Shown: positions 22,701 through 30,765, counted from the stretch's first letter. The stretch is 64,000 nt of DNA from an uncultured Clostridia bacterium (GCA_947630625.1 CANRIL010000002.1:1-64000), one strand, 5' to 3'. A program made the numbers and translations. Notes: generated by a model not told the origin, from the sequence alone.

Positions 22701-25104
22701 GGACGGTCACGTGCCACGCGCAGTCCGATTTAATTGAAAGCGCCCTTGAGCACAGCATCGCCGCCGCGCGCGGATTGCCCGCGCGCCTTACCATGCCGAC
22801 AAGCATGATCACTATGCTGTCGATGATCTCCATAGTGTCGTCGTCGGGAGCGCTGTCGATCGCGAGCTCCAGAAGCCGGTCGAGATGATCCGTCATTCCC
22901 GCGTAGTTCCGCTTTGAAAACATCTCAAGAATTTCGCACGCCTCAAACCATATTTCCTGCTCGTCCCCGGCCTCGCCGTCGGGATCGAGCTCCCCGTCCG
23001 CCTCGCTGCATACCATCGACCGGATGCTTTCGGCGATTTCAAGAATTGACCTTCCGGAGTCGGCGAAGCTGTCGATTTCCGGCGCGTATCCGGCGGCGGC
23101 GCTTATGTCGCCGATCATGTACAGCATCCTGTTCCGCTCGCTCGCCGCGATCCGCGCAAGCGGCAAAATGAACGACCTTACGTATTCTTCCGCTTTCAGC
23201 TTAAAATACGCTTCCGAGAACTCGTCCATCTCATATTCCGGCACGTTTTCGTCAAATTCGTCGATTTCGTTATCGTCGTCGATGCCGAAGTCAAAATTCC
23301 CGTCCGAATTTTCCCCGCCGTTCCCGCCGTTCCCGCCGTCCCCGGCGTAAGCGTTTTTGATATTGTCGACGATCCCGTTTATAAAGTCCTCGTCAAGCCG
23401 CTTCTTTTCACACACGCCTCTGTCGTCAAAGCTGCCGATAATTTCAAGCAGGCGCTTTTCTTCGTCAAACGATTCGCCGTCGCTTATATATCTTCCGACG
23501 AGCTCCGTCATCTCGGCATATTCGGGCGGCAGCCCGGCCGCGGTGAAGAAGTATTCGAGCTTGCGAAGGACGGAGAACAAAAGCGTCGAATTGTCCCCGT
23601 AGTTGACGAAAAAGGAGCTGTGGCTGCCAAAATAGTCGATGCACGAGATCATTATATGATACGCGTCCGGGAATCTTTTCAGCACGATCCCCGCGATCAG
23701 CGGCTCCGTTGAGACAGTCCTGCGCCTTTTATCTATGTCGAGCCAGCGGTGGCGTTCGAGCGTCACAACAGCCGACCAATCTTCAACGCCGCAGTCCTGC
23801 AGTATGCGCCTGAAATCCTTTTCCGGTATCTCCGGTACCGCCATGAGCGACGCCGCGACAAGCACCGTAAGCTCGTCGGACGTAAGCCCCTCAAGGTCGA
23901 TCAGGGATTCGATCTGACCCATTATGCGTTCTTCGAGCCTCGTGCCTTCCGCGCCCTTCATTGACAAATACTTCGGCAGCTCGTCCGGCATGACGCCGAA
24001 ATCGCGCGAAAGCACCGCCGCCGTCAGCTCGACCGTCTTTGTATGCCCGCCGATGCGCGAGAAAAATGAGATCAGCGGCTCGCGGAGCGTTTCCTTTTCA
24101 TCGTCGTCCGCGTAATTGTAATAATGATAAAACAGTTCGAGCAGATGCTCGTCCGCCATCCTGCCGAGATTTATGACCGGGAAGCGGTCGGACAGATAAA
24201 CGGGCGTCTCCTGCATGAGCAGCAGGAATCTGCATTTAAGCCCTGTCATCATATCGTAAAGGTCGTCGTCCGGCTCGTTGTCCTCTGAAACGTTCGTCAC
24301 GACGATCATCGTCCTCTCGTCGAGCTTTGAAAGCTCGCGTATCTTCTGCATCATAAGCGAGCTGCCGGAACTGTTTTCAAACCTTTTCTCGTTTATATTC
24401 TGAAACCGCAGATTGAACGTGAAAAAATCGGAAAGGTCGCCGCCGCAGTTGTCTACGAGCACGATCGAATCATACTTGTCGCGGTAGAGTTCCGCGCATT
24501 TTCTGGCTATGCTGCGCTTTCCGAAGCCGAACAGCTCCTTGATTATGACGACGTTCGATCTTTCAAATCCGATTGCCAGCTGTTCAAGCGCCGAGTCGCG
24601 GCTGTGCTCGACGAAAAAGCCCGCCTTGACAAGCTCAACGCCGTCGATCTTCGGGGTGTTTGCCTCAAACGGCTTTTCGGGATTTCCCTCTTTTCTCAGC
24701 CTGAGAAGCTTCTTTGTGCGCTCGACGATCGTGTCAATGCCGCCGGAGCCCTCCCGGCGCTGAACAAAACTGCCTGTATATGAGATATGGTTGAGCTGAA
24801 GCTCAAAATCCGGAGTATACGGCTCGTCGGTCAGCTTGTAAACGAGTATGTTGAGTTTGCCTTCTCCCTCGAGCTCTCTTGCCTTTATGACCTCGTTTTT
24901 GACATACCCCTTCTGCATCGAAGCCTTGCTTATTATAACAATAAATACCTGGCACCGCTTGATGTTTTCAATGCACTCGCGTGAAAAATCGGATACGCAC
25001 TCAACGTCCGAGTCCCAGCATCCGATCCCCTCAGCCCTGAGCCTTTCGACGATTTCATCCTTCACATAGCGGTCGGCGCTTGTCCAGCTAACAAATACTT
25101 CCAT
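19693..25104 (-). CDS. TIR-STAND-helical repeat-SecA motor fusion protein
   Basis: This 1803-residue protein has no signal or membrane segment. Residues 1-115 are a TIR domain (MEVFVSWTSADRYVKDEI, ISKASM, probable NADase Glu71 in YVKNEV). About 160-480 resembles an NB-ARC/STAND ATPase with altered Walker A GFGKRS (193-198) and non-acidic Walker B MIVVTNV. About 480-980 is helical, TPR-like, with a Gly/Asn/acidic linker at 588-625. From ~985 it follows SecA: GEGKT (1063-1067), DEAD (1164-1167), CGTTAT, NRGVDIKLGGN (1455-1465), LRGRSGRQGD (1548-1557), then a scaffold-like helix; the C-terminal zinc tail of SecA is missing. GGGGGAG precedes the ATG. I know no characterised protein with this order; role unknown, NAD signalling or defence is a guess. 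Confidence 0.88.
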   Translation of the reverse strand: MEVFVSWTSADRYVKDEIVERLRAEGIGCWDSDVECVSDFSRECIENIKRCQVFIVIISKASMQKGYVKNEVIKARELEGEGKLNILVYKLTDEPYTPDFELQLNHISYTGSFVQRREGSGGIDTIVERTKKLLRLRKEGNPEKPFEANTPKIDGVELVKAGFFVEHSRDSALEQLAIGFERSNVVIIKELFGFGKRSIARKCAELYRDKYDSIVLVDNCGGDLSDFFTFNLRFQNINEKRFENSSGSSLMMQKIRELSKLDERTMIVVTNVSEDNEPDDDLYDMMTGLKCRFLLLMQETPVYLSDRFPVINLGRMADEHLLELFYHYYNYADDDEKETLREPLISFFSRIGGHTKTVELTAAVLSRDFGVMPDELPKYLSMKGAEGTRLEERIMGQIESLIDLEGLTSDELTVLVAASLMAVPEIPEKDFRRILQDCGVEDWSAVVTLERHRWLDIDKRRRTVSTEPLIAGIVLKRFPDAYHIMISCIDYFGSHSSFFVNYGDNSTLLFSVLRKLEYFFTAAGLPPEYAEMTELVGRYISDGESFDEEKRLLEIIGSFDDRGVCEKKRLDEDFINGIVDNIKNAYAGDGGNGGNGGENSDGNFDFGIDDDNEIDEFDENVPEYEMDEFSEAYFKLKAEEYVRSFILPLARIAASERNRMLYMIGDISAAAGYAPEIDSFADSGRSILEIAESIRSMVCSEADGELDPDGEAGDEQEIWFEACEILEMFSKRNYAGMTDHLDRLLELAIDSAPDDDTMEIIDSIVIMLVGMVRRAGNPRAAAMLCSRALSIKSDCAWHVTVLMMYIDMLSSLGDRGDELFAAYGRLFASGMRAFEGEFKSRVEVLNAKKLWTLKFASDLALAGKPREAERKFAEGAGTGENEAHADEAVEAAKNIVDAYINGGMFEEAAEFIEKELGKGRADVYRSACGGEQSGTLDMLESIREMAANREKLAFSAGGDQEQYTSYYREFLKENNGGNTKKYERIASQASRFDFSGMTDSELAEAASSLRARSKREPPLSLMPESFALVSEAGMRALGYRHHYVQYAGAAAMADGKIAEIMNGEGKTYTIVLTAFYEYVCGRKVVVADASKYLTRRNFSWMHGVFELLGVSVGCIDDNKKIDKSYVQPDVLYADIASLIFAILQSEISLTSDRCVIRTDSIIIDEADSVLVDSASQEYTVVSAENKNGDNSAVARHQMAYRAALMAEDDADSYIDGGATLSFTPEIVKIIESVFGVSYSDVTAAGEIREAEQLVRIALTCLHNVKGKDYYIKDGKPVVEDRERGVYNDISPSWRYFLCRINELDTAEAERALSRSSTVRNKACLRDICGRFAHVCGTTATAVSFRREFEEIYGLEYVSIPPMFPCVRKDTQSPIYIDRFAKEEAILADIAERHRRHQPILIMTGSIEESERYSRLCSQKGIKHRLLNANNVDESSDILSNAGVTDSVLITTAIANRGVDIKLGGNPELMTKRELAALEVDISDIDSFIYSKMSDGMDGEKAEVFKKYRSILEKNRMFAEKERAAVIAAGGLAVIGTSFFEEMRTEQQLRGRSGRQGDVGESIVYRSVNDDALRRLISPEMIEWIERLFDDVESKVMDGKILEKSLKSARQKLHDAKFADIRKRNSELSHIEKARADFIGRKFDIRRDRLTVDDVLIMWAKDDETLAEFSRKQKNSFDVCSPLMNYIYKKYCDKFGFKFERGAKASSAAILKALRADITARYKTENYNDMPELKTAYCSALLSAWASFIEFEKKLCADGKFTERTVERSLEAEKRRLLRDAAVSLFRVRIPTARTQVKKMNDGD

Positions 25105-25140
25105 ATTACTTCTCCCCCGCAGCACTCATTTACACCTGAC

Positions 25141-25169
25141 AGTATATCACAATTTATTCGGTTTGTCTA
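25141..25169 (-). promoter_or_regulatory. sigma-A promoter of the TIR-STAND-SecA gene
   Basis: Minus strand: TAGACA (25169-25164), 17-nt spacer, TATACT (25146-25141), with TGA directly before it as an extended -10. It is about 36 nt before the ATG and separate from the acpP transcript. Confidence 0.7.
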
Positions 25170-25212
25170 TAAGCCCCTCATTTATAACGTGCGGCGCAAA
25201 AAAATACGACAA

Positions 25213-25256
25213 AGCGCGCGGGGCAGCATCTGACATTTTGCCCCGCGCGTTTTTTG
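25213..25256. terminator. terminator after acpP
   Basis: CGCGCGGGGC (25215-25224) pairs with GCCCCGCGCG (25240-25249) across 15 nt. T6 follows on the plus strand; on the acpP strand CTTTGTCGTATTTTTTT follows, so it can work both ways. Confidence 0.7.
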
Positions 25257-25275
25257 ATATGTGATATGGATCCTC

Positions 25276-25503
25276 TCAGCCGGCAAGATTTTCGAGATAA
25301 TCCGCAACGTCGCCGACGGTGACGAGCTTTGCGAGATCTTCCTCCGCCATTTCGACATCGAACTTCTCCTCGCAGATCATCACAAGGTCTGCAAGCTCGA
25401 TAGAATTGATGTCAAGGTCGGCGACAAGCTCCGCCGACGGTGTGATGAGCCGCTCGTCTATCTGGAGCTCATCGATCAGAACCTGCTTTATCTGTTCGTA
25501 CAT
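25276..25503 (-). CDS. acyl carrier protein
   Basis: A 75-residue acidic four-helix protein. The phosphopantetheine serine is Ser34 in DLDINSIEL, replacing the more common DSLD. The C-terminal TVGDVADYLE helix is typical. It carries acyl chains as thioesters in fatty acid or related synthesis; the divergent serine motif and lack of fab genes nearby leave open a specialised role. GGAGGAATAAACTG precedes the ATG. The TIR-SecA gene is next downstream but a terminator and a new promoter separate them. Confidence 0.93.
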   Translation of the reverse strand: MYEQIKQVLIDELQIDERLITPSAELVADLDINSIELADLVMICEEKFDVEMAEEDLAKLVTVGDVADYLENLAG

Positions 25504-25548
25504 CAGTTTATTCCTCCGCGTATATTGCTTGGCGATTTATATGTTTTC

Positions 25549-25577
25549 ATTATATTGTATGCGTATGAGATTGTCAA
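25549..25577 (-). promoter_or_regulatory. sigma-A promoter of acpP
   Basis: Minus strand: TTGACA (25577-25572), 17-nt spacer, TATAAT (25554-25549). Full consensus. Confidence 0.88.
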
Positions 25578-25646
25578 TATATAAGTATAAACGTAAACAA
25601 AAAAATGTGAAAAAAGTCGCGTCTGCCAGCGAAAAGCTTCATTCTC

Positions 25647-25675
25647 TTGACTCCGCCGCCGATAAGGTGTATAAT
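25647..25675 (+). promoter_or_regulatory. sigma-A promoter of the 25714 gene
   Basis: TTGACT (25647-25652), 17-nt spacer, TATAAT (25670-25675), 38 nt before the GTG start. Confidence 0.82.
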
Positions 25676-25713
25676 CAGATCGTAACATCAGACGATAATG
25701 GGAGGACGTTTTT

Positions 25714-26388
25714 GTGAACGAAGAAAAGAAACGCGGCGACCGCTCGGCGCAGAAGCGCGGCATAATAATCGCGTTTGCCGTGATGCTCTCGATCATACTT
25801 ATATGGTACGTCATTATTCCGGGCGTGGGCGCCCTCATCAAAAAAATACAAACGCAGGACGACGACAAAAAAATCACGAGCGATTATATGGACCACCTCG
25901 TCAGCCACCTCTTCTATCCGGCAAATTATAACGAAGATGTCTTCGCGGACGAGGAATACATGAAAAAGGACCGCTCGATCGCATACACGAACGGCGCGGA
26001 CACGAACTATATCACCGAGGAAAACGCCGCCGAATTCGGCCCCGTGCTCGTCTTTTTCTGCCAATACTTCGACACGGTCATAAACGGGCGGTACAAGGAA
26101 TACGACTCGTACTTCACCGACTTCTACTTTGAAAATCAGCAGAATAAAGAAAAATTCACGCCACAGAAGCTATATTCGATCAAAATAGAAAATCTCGGCT
26201 CGCACGAAGACGGGACGACTGTCATACATAACTATACGGTCGAATTCAAGATAATGAAGAATAACGGCACGTTCCGCAACGACATCGACAGCGATTCCGC
26301 GAGAAAGGTCGTATATGAGGTAATTGAGTCCCGCGACGGCACCGTCCTCATCAACTATATCGGCGTCGGTCTGCGCGAGAGCGACTGA
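25714..26388 (+). CDS. membrane-anchored protein of unknown function
   Basis: This 224-residue protein has a basic cytoplasmic start, one transmembrane helix (about residues 17-42, IIIAFAVMLSIILIWYVIIP) and an extracytoplasmic domain rich in Tyr, Asp and Asn. The latter's alpha-beta pattern (FFCQYFDTVINGRYKEYDSYF, then strands ending VVYEVIE and VLINYIGVG) could be an NTF2-like fold. No family recognised. The start is GTG, with GGGAGG 8 nt upstream. It is alone between a strong promoter and a terminator. Confidence 0.72.
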   Translation: MNEEKKRGDRSAQKRGIIIAFAVMLSIILIWYVIIPGVGALIKKIQTQDDDKKITSDYMDHLVSHLFYPANYNEDVFADEEYMKKDRSIAYTNGADTNYITEENAAEFGPVLVFFCQYFDTVINGRYKEYDSYFTDFYFENQQNKEKFTPQKLYSIKIENLGSHEDGTTVIHNYTVEFKIMKNNGTFRNDIDSDSARKVVYEVIESRDGTVLINYIGVGLRESD

Positions 26389-26396
26389 GCCAATTA

Positions 26397-26425
26397 AAAA
26401 ATCCCCCTTACGGGGGATTTTTTTC
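26397..26425. terminator. bidirectional terminator between convergent genes
   Basis: AATCCCCC pairs with GGGGGATT across TTAC (about 26399-26418), with A6 before and T7 after. Confidence 0.85.
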
Positions 26426-26910
26426 TAAGCGGAAGGATTTCTCTTCCGCCTTGTTTTGCCCGTCATGCTCTCGACCACGAGCTTGAAAACGGCTGTTTTT
26501 TGCATCACTGCCTTGTTTATCGGAAACGGATCAGCGTAATAATGTCTCATAAGTATAGAGAGCGCCTCATATTTTTCTTCGTCCGGGACGATCTCGATGT
26601 GCCCGCGCCCGATCACGCTCTGATATTCCATCGTGCAGACCCCGCTTTCGGTATCCGCCAGAAGGTTGTGCCCGCAGTCCATCTCAAAGCTCGCCCTGTT
26701 GTCCTTTGCGATCAGGTCGATTTTCGTTCCTTCGTCAGCGCCGTGAAAATAGAGCTCTACCGTGCCGGAGCCCGTGACTTTGACGCCGAAATTAAGCGGC
26801 ACGATATAGGGATATTCCGCGTCGTTCAGCGCGAGCCTGCAAACGTCGCACCTCTCGATTATAGCGAGGATATCCGAAAACTCCCTTACCTCCCTGTCGC
26901 CTCGCCTCAT
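26425..26910 (-). CDS. NimA-like FMN-binding split-barrel protein (pyridoxamine 5'-phosphate oxidase superfamily)
   Basis: This 161-residue protein has the split-barrel order CRLALNDAEYPYIVPLNFG, ELYFHGADEGTKIDLI and SVIGRGHIEIV, followed by a helix ending near GKTRRK. NimA relatives bind FMN or haem and are associated with nitroimidazole reduction; others have unknown substrates. ATG 26910 is chosen because GGGAGG stands 8 nt upstream; a longer in-frame start at 26934 would place that site inside the gene. Promoter not obvious. Confidence 0.85.
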   Translation of the reverse strand: MRRGDREVREFSDILAIIERCDVCRLALNDAEYPYIVPLNFGVKVTGSGTVELYFHGADEGTKIDLIAKDNRASFEMDCGHNLLADTESGVCTMEYQSVIGRGHIEIVPDEEKYEALSILMRHYYADPFPINKAVMQKTAVFKLVVESMTGKTRRKRNPSA

Positions 26911-26976
26911 GATATTTTCCTCCCGAATAAGCATTTTTTCGCGCGGACAGAAATTGTCCGCACCTCTTTTGCGGCG

Positions 26977-27657
26977 CTATATCTCGGCCGAATCGCCCTC
27001 GTTCAGAAGCGGTATGATCCGGTCGCGGTACGGCTTTGATATCTCGGACCCGATAAACGCGGTCACATATTCTCCGACGCCCCAGAAGTGCATCGGGAAC
27101 GCGTGCTTTATGTCGAGCGTACGCATCGCGTAGTCGAAGCCGAGCCCGCCGCTCTCCTCCTGCCTCGGGTCAAGCGGGAGAAACGCCGCGTCGATCGCCG
27201 TTCCGCGCAGCTTTTCGAGCTCTCTGCAAAACCGTATTTCCATGCCGCGGTTTTGTTCTGCCGTCGCGCCGTCCCATGTCCAAAGGTGAAGGTCGCCCGC
27301 GTGATATACCGTCTTCCCGTCGACCTCGACAAGATAGGCGACGCCGCAGTCCGTGGAGCGCAGCGTCCTGACCCGAACTCCGCCGACTTCAAATTCGTCG
27401 TTAGGTCCCGCGACCGTCACCGCCGCCTCCGGCGGCGCTCCCCATACATCGCGCGAGAGAACATAATATGTTTCCGGTCTTGAGGCATATCTGAAGATCG
27501 CCCTGTTATAGTGATCCTCATGATGGTGGCTGACGAAAAACACCGTCGTCACCCCGTCGTCGCTTATTTCGAGATTGCCTTTGAAATAGTCGAATACGAG
27601 CCTGTGCGCCGCCGTCGTGACGACAAACCCGCTGTGGAATATGTATTCTGCCTTCAT
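26977..27657 (-). CDS. MBL-fold metallo-hydrolase
   Basis: This 226-residue protein has the metallo-beta-lactamase metal motif HHHEDH in FFVSHHHEDHYN, a further ligand in YHAGDLHLW, and a late FLPLDPR and HAFPMHFWG. The short size and layout resemble UlaG-like or beta-lactamase superfamily-2 hydrolases of unknown substrate. The ATG at 27657 lies 25 nt after the endonuclease IV stop, with only weak GGTGG upstream; a longer reading to 27738 overlaps that gene. Probably co-transcribed with nfo. Confidence 0.85.
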   Translation of the reverse strand: MKAEYIFHSGFVVTTAAHRLVFDYFKGNLEISDDGVTTVFFVSHHHEDHYNRAIFRYASRPETYYVLSRDVWGAPPEAAVTVAGPNDEFEVGGVRVRTLRSTDCGVAYLVEVDGKTVYHAGDLHLWTWDGATAEQNRGMEIRFCRELEKLRGTAIDAAFLPLDPRQEESGGLGFDYAMRTLDIKHAFPMHFWGVGEYVTAFIGSEISKPYRDRIIPLLNEGDSAEI

Positions 27658-27682
27658 ATCGATGCCACCACGCAGCGCGGCG

Positions 27683-28549
27683 TCAGTCTTCTTTATAAAG
27701 CGAACGCAGAAGCGCGATCTCTTTTCTGTACCCCTCAAGGTCGTTCGGCGTCTCGAGGCAGAACGGCAGATGGCGAAGGCGGGGATTATTTATTATACGG
27801 GCGATCCCTTCAAGTCCGAGCGAGCCCGAACCGATAACCTCATGTCTGTCCTTGTGCGCGCCGAGCGGGTTTTTGCTGTCGTTCAGGTGAATGGCGCGCA
27901 GACGCGAAAGCCCGATCACGCGATCAAATTCATCGAGCACGCCGTCCGTATCGTTCGCGATGTCGTATCCGCCGTCGCTGACATGGCACGTGTCAAGGCA
28001 GACGCCGATCATCCCCGCAAGCTCAGGACGCGCGCCCTCCGCCGCATCGATTATCGCGCGCACCTCTTCAAACGTCGCGCCTATCTCTGATCCCTTTCCC
28101 GACATCGTCTCGATCAGAACGACCGTCTTCTGTTCCGGGTACATGACAGTGTCAAGGCACTTCGCCGTATACGCGATGCCGATCTCGGTACCTTGTCCCG
28201 TATGCGTGCCGGGGTGGAAATTATAAAGCGTTCCCGGAAAATTTTCAAGCCGCTCGATATCCTCCCGCATCGAACGAATGGCGAAATCACGAACCTCCGG
28301 CTTGGCGGAGCACGGGTTGACCGTATACGCCGCGTGCGCTATCGTATGCGAAAACGGAATGCCTGCCTCCGCCGCTATTTTGTGCGCCTCGGCGACATCC
28401 GCCGGATCGAGCGGCTTCGCCTCGCCCCCACGAGGGTTGCGCGTGAAATACTGCATAGTGCTGCCATCTATGTTTATCGCCTCGCGAAACATCGCCGCGT
28501 AGCCGCCGGATATGGACATATGCGCGCCGATAAGAAGTCCGTTGCCCAT
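27683..28549 (-). CDS. nfo: deoxyribonuclease IV (AP endonuclease)
   Basis: This 288-residue TIM-barrel enzyme carries endonuclease IV motifs: IGAHMSISGGY at the start, STMQYFTRNPRG, NFHPGTHTGQG, VLIETMSGKGSE, CLDTCHVSDGGYD, IHLNDSKNPLGAHKDRHEVIG-type region and CLETPND. The His, Glu and Asp residues bind three zinc ions. It cuts DNA 5' to abasic sites in base-excision repair. GGAGAAAACATAAA precedes the ATG. The MBL hydrolase follows directly. Confidence 0.96.
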   Translation of the reverse strand: MGNGLLIGAHMSISGGYAAMFREAINIDGSTMQYFTRNPRGGEAKPLDPADVAEAHKIAAEAGIPFSHTIAHAAYTVNPCSAKPEVRDFAIRSMREDIERLENFPGTLYNFHPGTHTGQGTEIGIAYTAKCLDTVMYPEQKTVVLIETMSGKGSEIGATFEEVRAIIDAAEGARPELAGMIGVCLDTCHVSDGGYDIANDTDGVLDEFDRVIGLSRLRAIHLNDSKNPLGAHKDRHEVIGSGSLGLEGIARIINNPRLRHLPFCLETPNDLEGYRKEIALLRSLYKED

Positions 28550-28681
28550 TTTATGTTTTCTCCTTTATAAGTTTTAAGCCTCTTTTGAATGCTGCCAGAT
28601 ATGTATCCGCTCCGTTTTTCTTCGGAAATATTATATTGCATTTCGCCCGTCTTGTCAACATCGCGCCATGTCTGAAACGCC

Positions 28682-28709
28682 CGGGGGAGCTTCCCCGAAA
28701 GCTCCCCCG
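28682..28709. other. GC-rich hairpin without T run
   Basis: CGGGGGAGCTT (28682-28692) pairs with AAGCTCCCCCG (28699-28709). It lies downstream of the aldehyde dehydrogenase gene but no T run follows on either strand. It shares the CGGGGGAG core with hairpins at 10808, 35256 and 56511. Confidence 0.6.
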
Positions 28710-28768
28710 CGATGATATTCTCATATCCGTCGGCAAAAAACGATTATACGCACCGCGTTTTTTACCGT

Positions 28769-30148
28769 CTATTTCAGAAAGAACTTTACGAGCGCGCCGC
28801 CTAATTTACCGAACGGCTGGTATCTCATCGGGAAGTCGATCAAAGTCCCCTTGTCGACGATGCTCTTTCTGTGCGAAAACGTGTCAAATCCCGCCTTCCC
28901 ATGATACGCGCCGATCCCCGATTCGCCGAAGCCGCCGAACGGCAGATACGGCGTCGCTAAATGTACGACCGTGTCGTTCACGCAGCCGCCCCCGAAGCCG
29001 AGCTCCGTCGTGTAATGCCTGATACGCCGCTTGTCGGACGAAAAAACGTACAGCGCGAGCGGGCATTTGTGCCTGCGCACAAAGCTTATTGCCTCGTCTT
29101 CACCCTCGCAGTCGATGATCGGCAGCAAAGGACCGAATATCTCCTCGCCCATCACACAGTCTTCCTCGGTCACGCCCACCATGACGGTCGGCTCGATTTT
29201 AAGCGCCTCCGCGTCGCACCCGCCGCCGATGACTACCTTATCCCGGTCGATCAGCCCGCAGACGCGGGTGAAATGTTTTCTGTTTATTATCTTCCCGTAA
29301 CCGGGATTTTCGAGCGGGCTTTCCCCGAACTGCTTTCTTATCTGCCGCCCGATCTCACCTACGAGCGCGTCACGCACCGACGGGTGGCAAAGCACATAGT
29401 CCGGCGCGACGCACGTCTGTCCGAGATTTAAAAATTTGCCCCACACGATCCGCCTTGCCGCGAGCGGGATGTTCGCCGTCTCGTCGATTATAACGGGGCT
29501 CTTGCCGCCGAGCTCCAGCGTCACGGGCGTCATGCGCGCCGCCGCCTTCTCATATACGAGTCTGCCGACGGAAGGGCTGCCGGTAAAAAATATAAAGTCG
29601 AAATCGGCGTCAAGCAGCGCCGCGTTTTCCTCCCTGCCGCCCTCGACGACGGCGACATGCTCCGGCGGAAACACGCTCTCTATGACGCGCTTTATCGCCG
29701 CGCTCGACGCTTCCGAATATGAGCTCGTCTTCAAAACGACCGTGTTTCCCGCCGCCACGGCGTCGATCACGGGGTCAAACGACAGCAGCACGGGATAATT
29801 CCACGGGCTCATGACGAGCGAAACGCCGCGCGGCGACGGCAGAATATAGCTTTTCGCCACGCAGTTGAAAAGCGGCGTTTTCACCCTTTCCGGCCTCGCG
29901 AACCGCCCGACGTGCGATATCATATACGACAGCTCCGAAAGCGACAGCCCCGTTTCGCACATGTAGCTCTCGTCTTCGCTCTTGCCAAGGTCATCGTGCA
30001 GCGCCGCATGCAGCGCCGGAATATCGTTTCTTATCGCTTCCCGAAGTTCTTTCAGCTTCCGCTTTCTTTCCCCCACGTCAAGCGTTTTCCCGGAGAGAAA
30101 ATATTCGCGCTGCGCCGAGACGATTTTTGCCGCCTCCTCATTCGTCAC
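28769..30148 (-). CDS. aldehyde dehydrogenase family protein
   Basis: This 459-residue protein has the ALDH motifs SPWNYPVLLSFDPV, FFTGSPSVGRLV, catalytic Glu in TLELGGKSP, catalytic Cys in NLGQTCVAPDYV and EEIFGPLLP. The length and C-terminal hydrophobic-basic end (RYQPFGKLGGALVKFFLK) match the class 3/AlkH-YwdH group, whose tail can associate with membrane; it oxidises medium or long aldehydes with NAD(P). The start is GTG at 30148. A MarR gene lies 129 nt upstream on the same strand and may control it. Confidence 0.94.
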   Translation of the reverse strand: MTNEEAAKIVSAQREYFLSGKTLDVGERKRKLKELREAIRNDIPALHAALHDDLGKSEDESYMCETGLSLSELSYMISHVGRFARPERVKTPLFNCVAKSYILPSPRGVSLVMSPWNYPVLLSFDPVIDAVAAGNTVVLKTSSYSEASSAAIKRVIESVFPPEHVAVVEGGREENAALLDADFDFIFFTGSPSVGRLVYEKAAARMTPVTLELGGKSPVIIDETANIPLAARRIVWGKFLNLGQTCVAPDYVLCHPSVRDALVGEIGRQIRKQFGESPLENPGYGKIINRKHFTRVCGLIDRDKVVIGGGCDAEALKIEPTVMVGVTEEDCVMGEEIFGPLLPIIDCEGEDEAISFVRRHKCPLALYVFSSDKRRIRHYTTELGFGGGCVNDTVVHLATPYLPFGGFGESGIGAYHGKAGFDTFSHRKSIVDKGTLIDFPMRYQPFGKLGGALVKFFLK

Positions 30149-30277
30149 AAAGTCTCACCGTCCCCCGTCTTTTTCAAAAGCAAGAAATAAAGCGCCGCCC
30201 GTCAACGCGGTCGGCGCATATCCGGCAAAAGCGCGAAATATGACCGAAGATCGCACTATATCCACCGTAAAACGCGT

Positions 30278-30748
30278 TCAAAACGGCTCGTCGATATTTT
30301 TCCCGCGCTCTTTGGCAAGCTTCTCGTAATAATTTTCAAGCCTTGCGCATATCGCCGAAAGCGACCTGTACATCGCCTCGCGGTCCTCCTCCGGCAGCTC
30401 GCCGCCCGCGATGTCGACATAGTTATCCGCGCGCGCCCTTATGAAGTCCGCAATTTTCTTGCCCTCGCCCGTGAGCTGTACCTTCGAATTGTATTTCTTT
30501 GAATCGTAGCAAATGTATCCGCGCTCGCGCAGCGTTCCGAGCGCCCGCGATATCGCCGCCTTGTCCTCAAGCGTCAGCCTGGCAAGCTCGCTCGCCGTCA
30601 GCCCGTCCCGGCTCTCGTCGATGTAGTAAATGCACATGACGTGCACCGCGCGCAGCTTGAATTCCTCCATTTCGAGGAGCTTGACCTTAGTTATGATCTT
30701 ATTCAGTCTCAAAATGGAGATTACAAAATTCTCGAACCTGTTTTCCAT
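30278..30748 (-). CDS. MarR family transcriptional regulator
   Basis: This 156-residue protein has the MarR winged helix: LRAVHVMCIYYIDES, TASELARLTLEDKAAISRALGTL (recognition region), then the wing RGYICYDSKKYNSKVQLT and a C-terminal dimer helix. The ATG at 30748 has GAGGAG 7 nt upstream; the frame is open further up but crosses the promoter. A perfect palindrome at the transcription start suggests autorepression. The downstream aldehyde dehydrogenase is a possible target. Ligand unknown. Confidence 0.92.
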   Translation of the reverse strand: MENRFENFVISILRLNKIITKVKLLEMEEFKLRAVHVMCIYYIDESRDGLTASELARLTLEDKAAISRALGTLRERGYICYDSKKYNSKVQLTGEGKKIADFIRARADNYVDIAGGELPEEDREAMYRSLSAICARLENYYEKLAKERGKNIDEPF

Positions 30749-30765
30749 CGTATGCTCCTCTCTGA

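Noticed and set aside
19693-25104. Accessory SecA2 of an export system
   Set aside because: No accessory Sec genes or glycoprotein substrate adjacent, and the TIR-STAND-TPR front half is foreign to SecA2.
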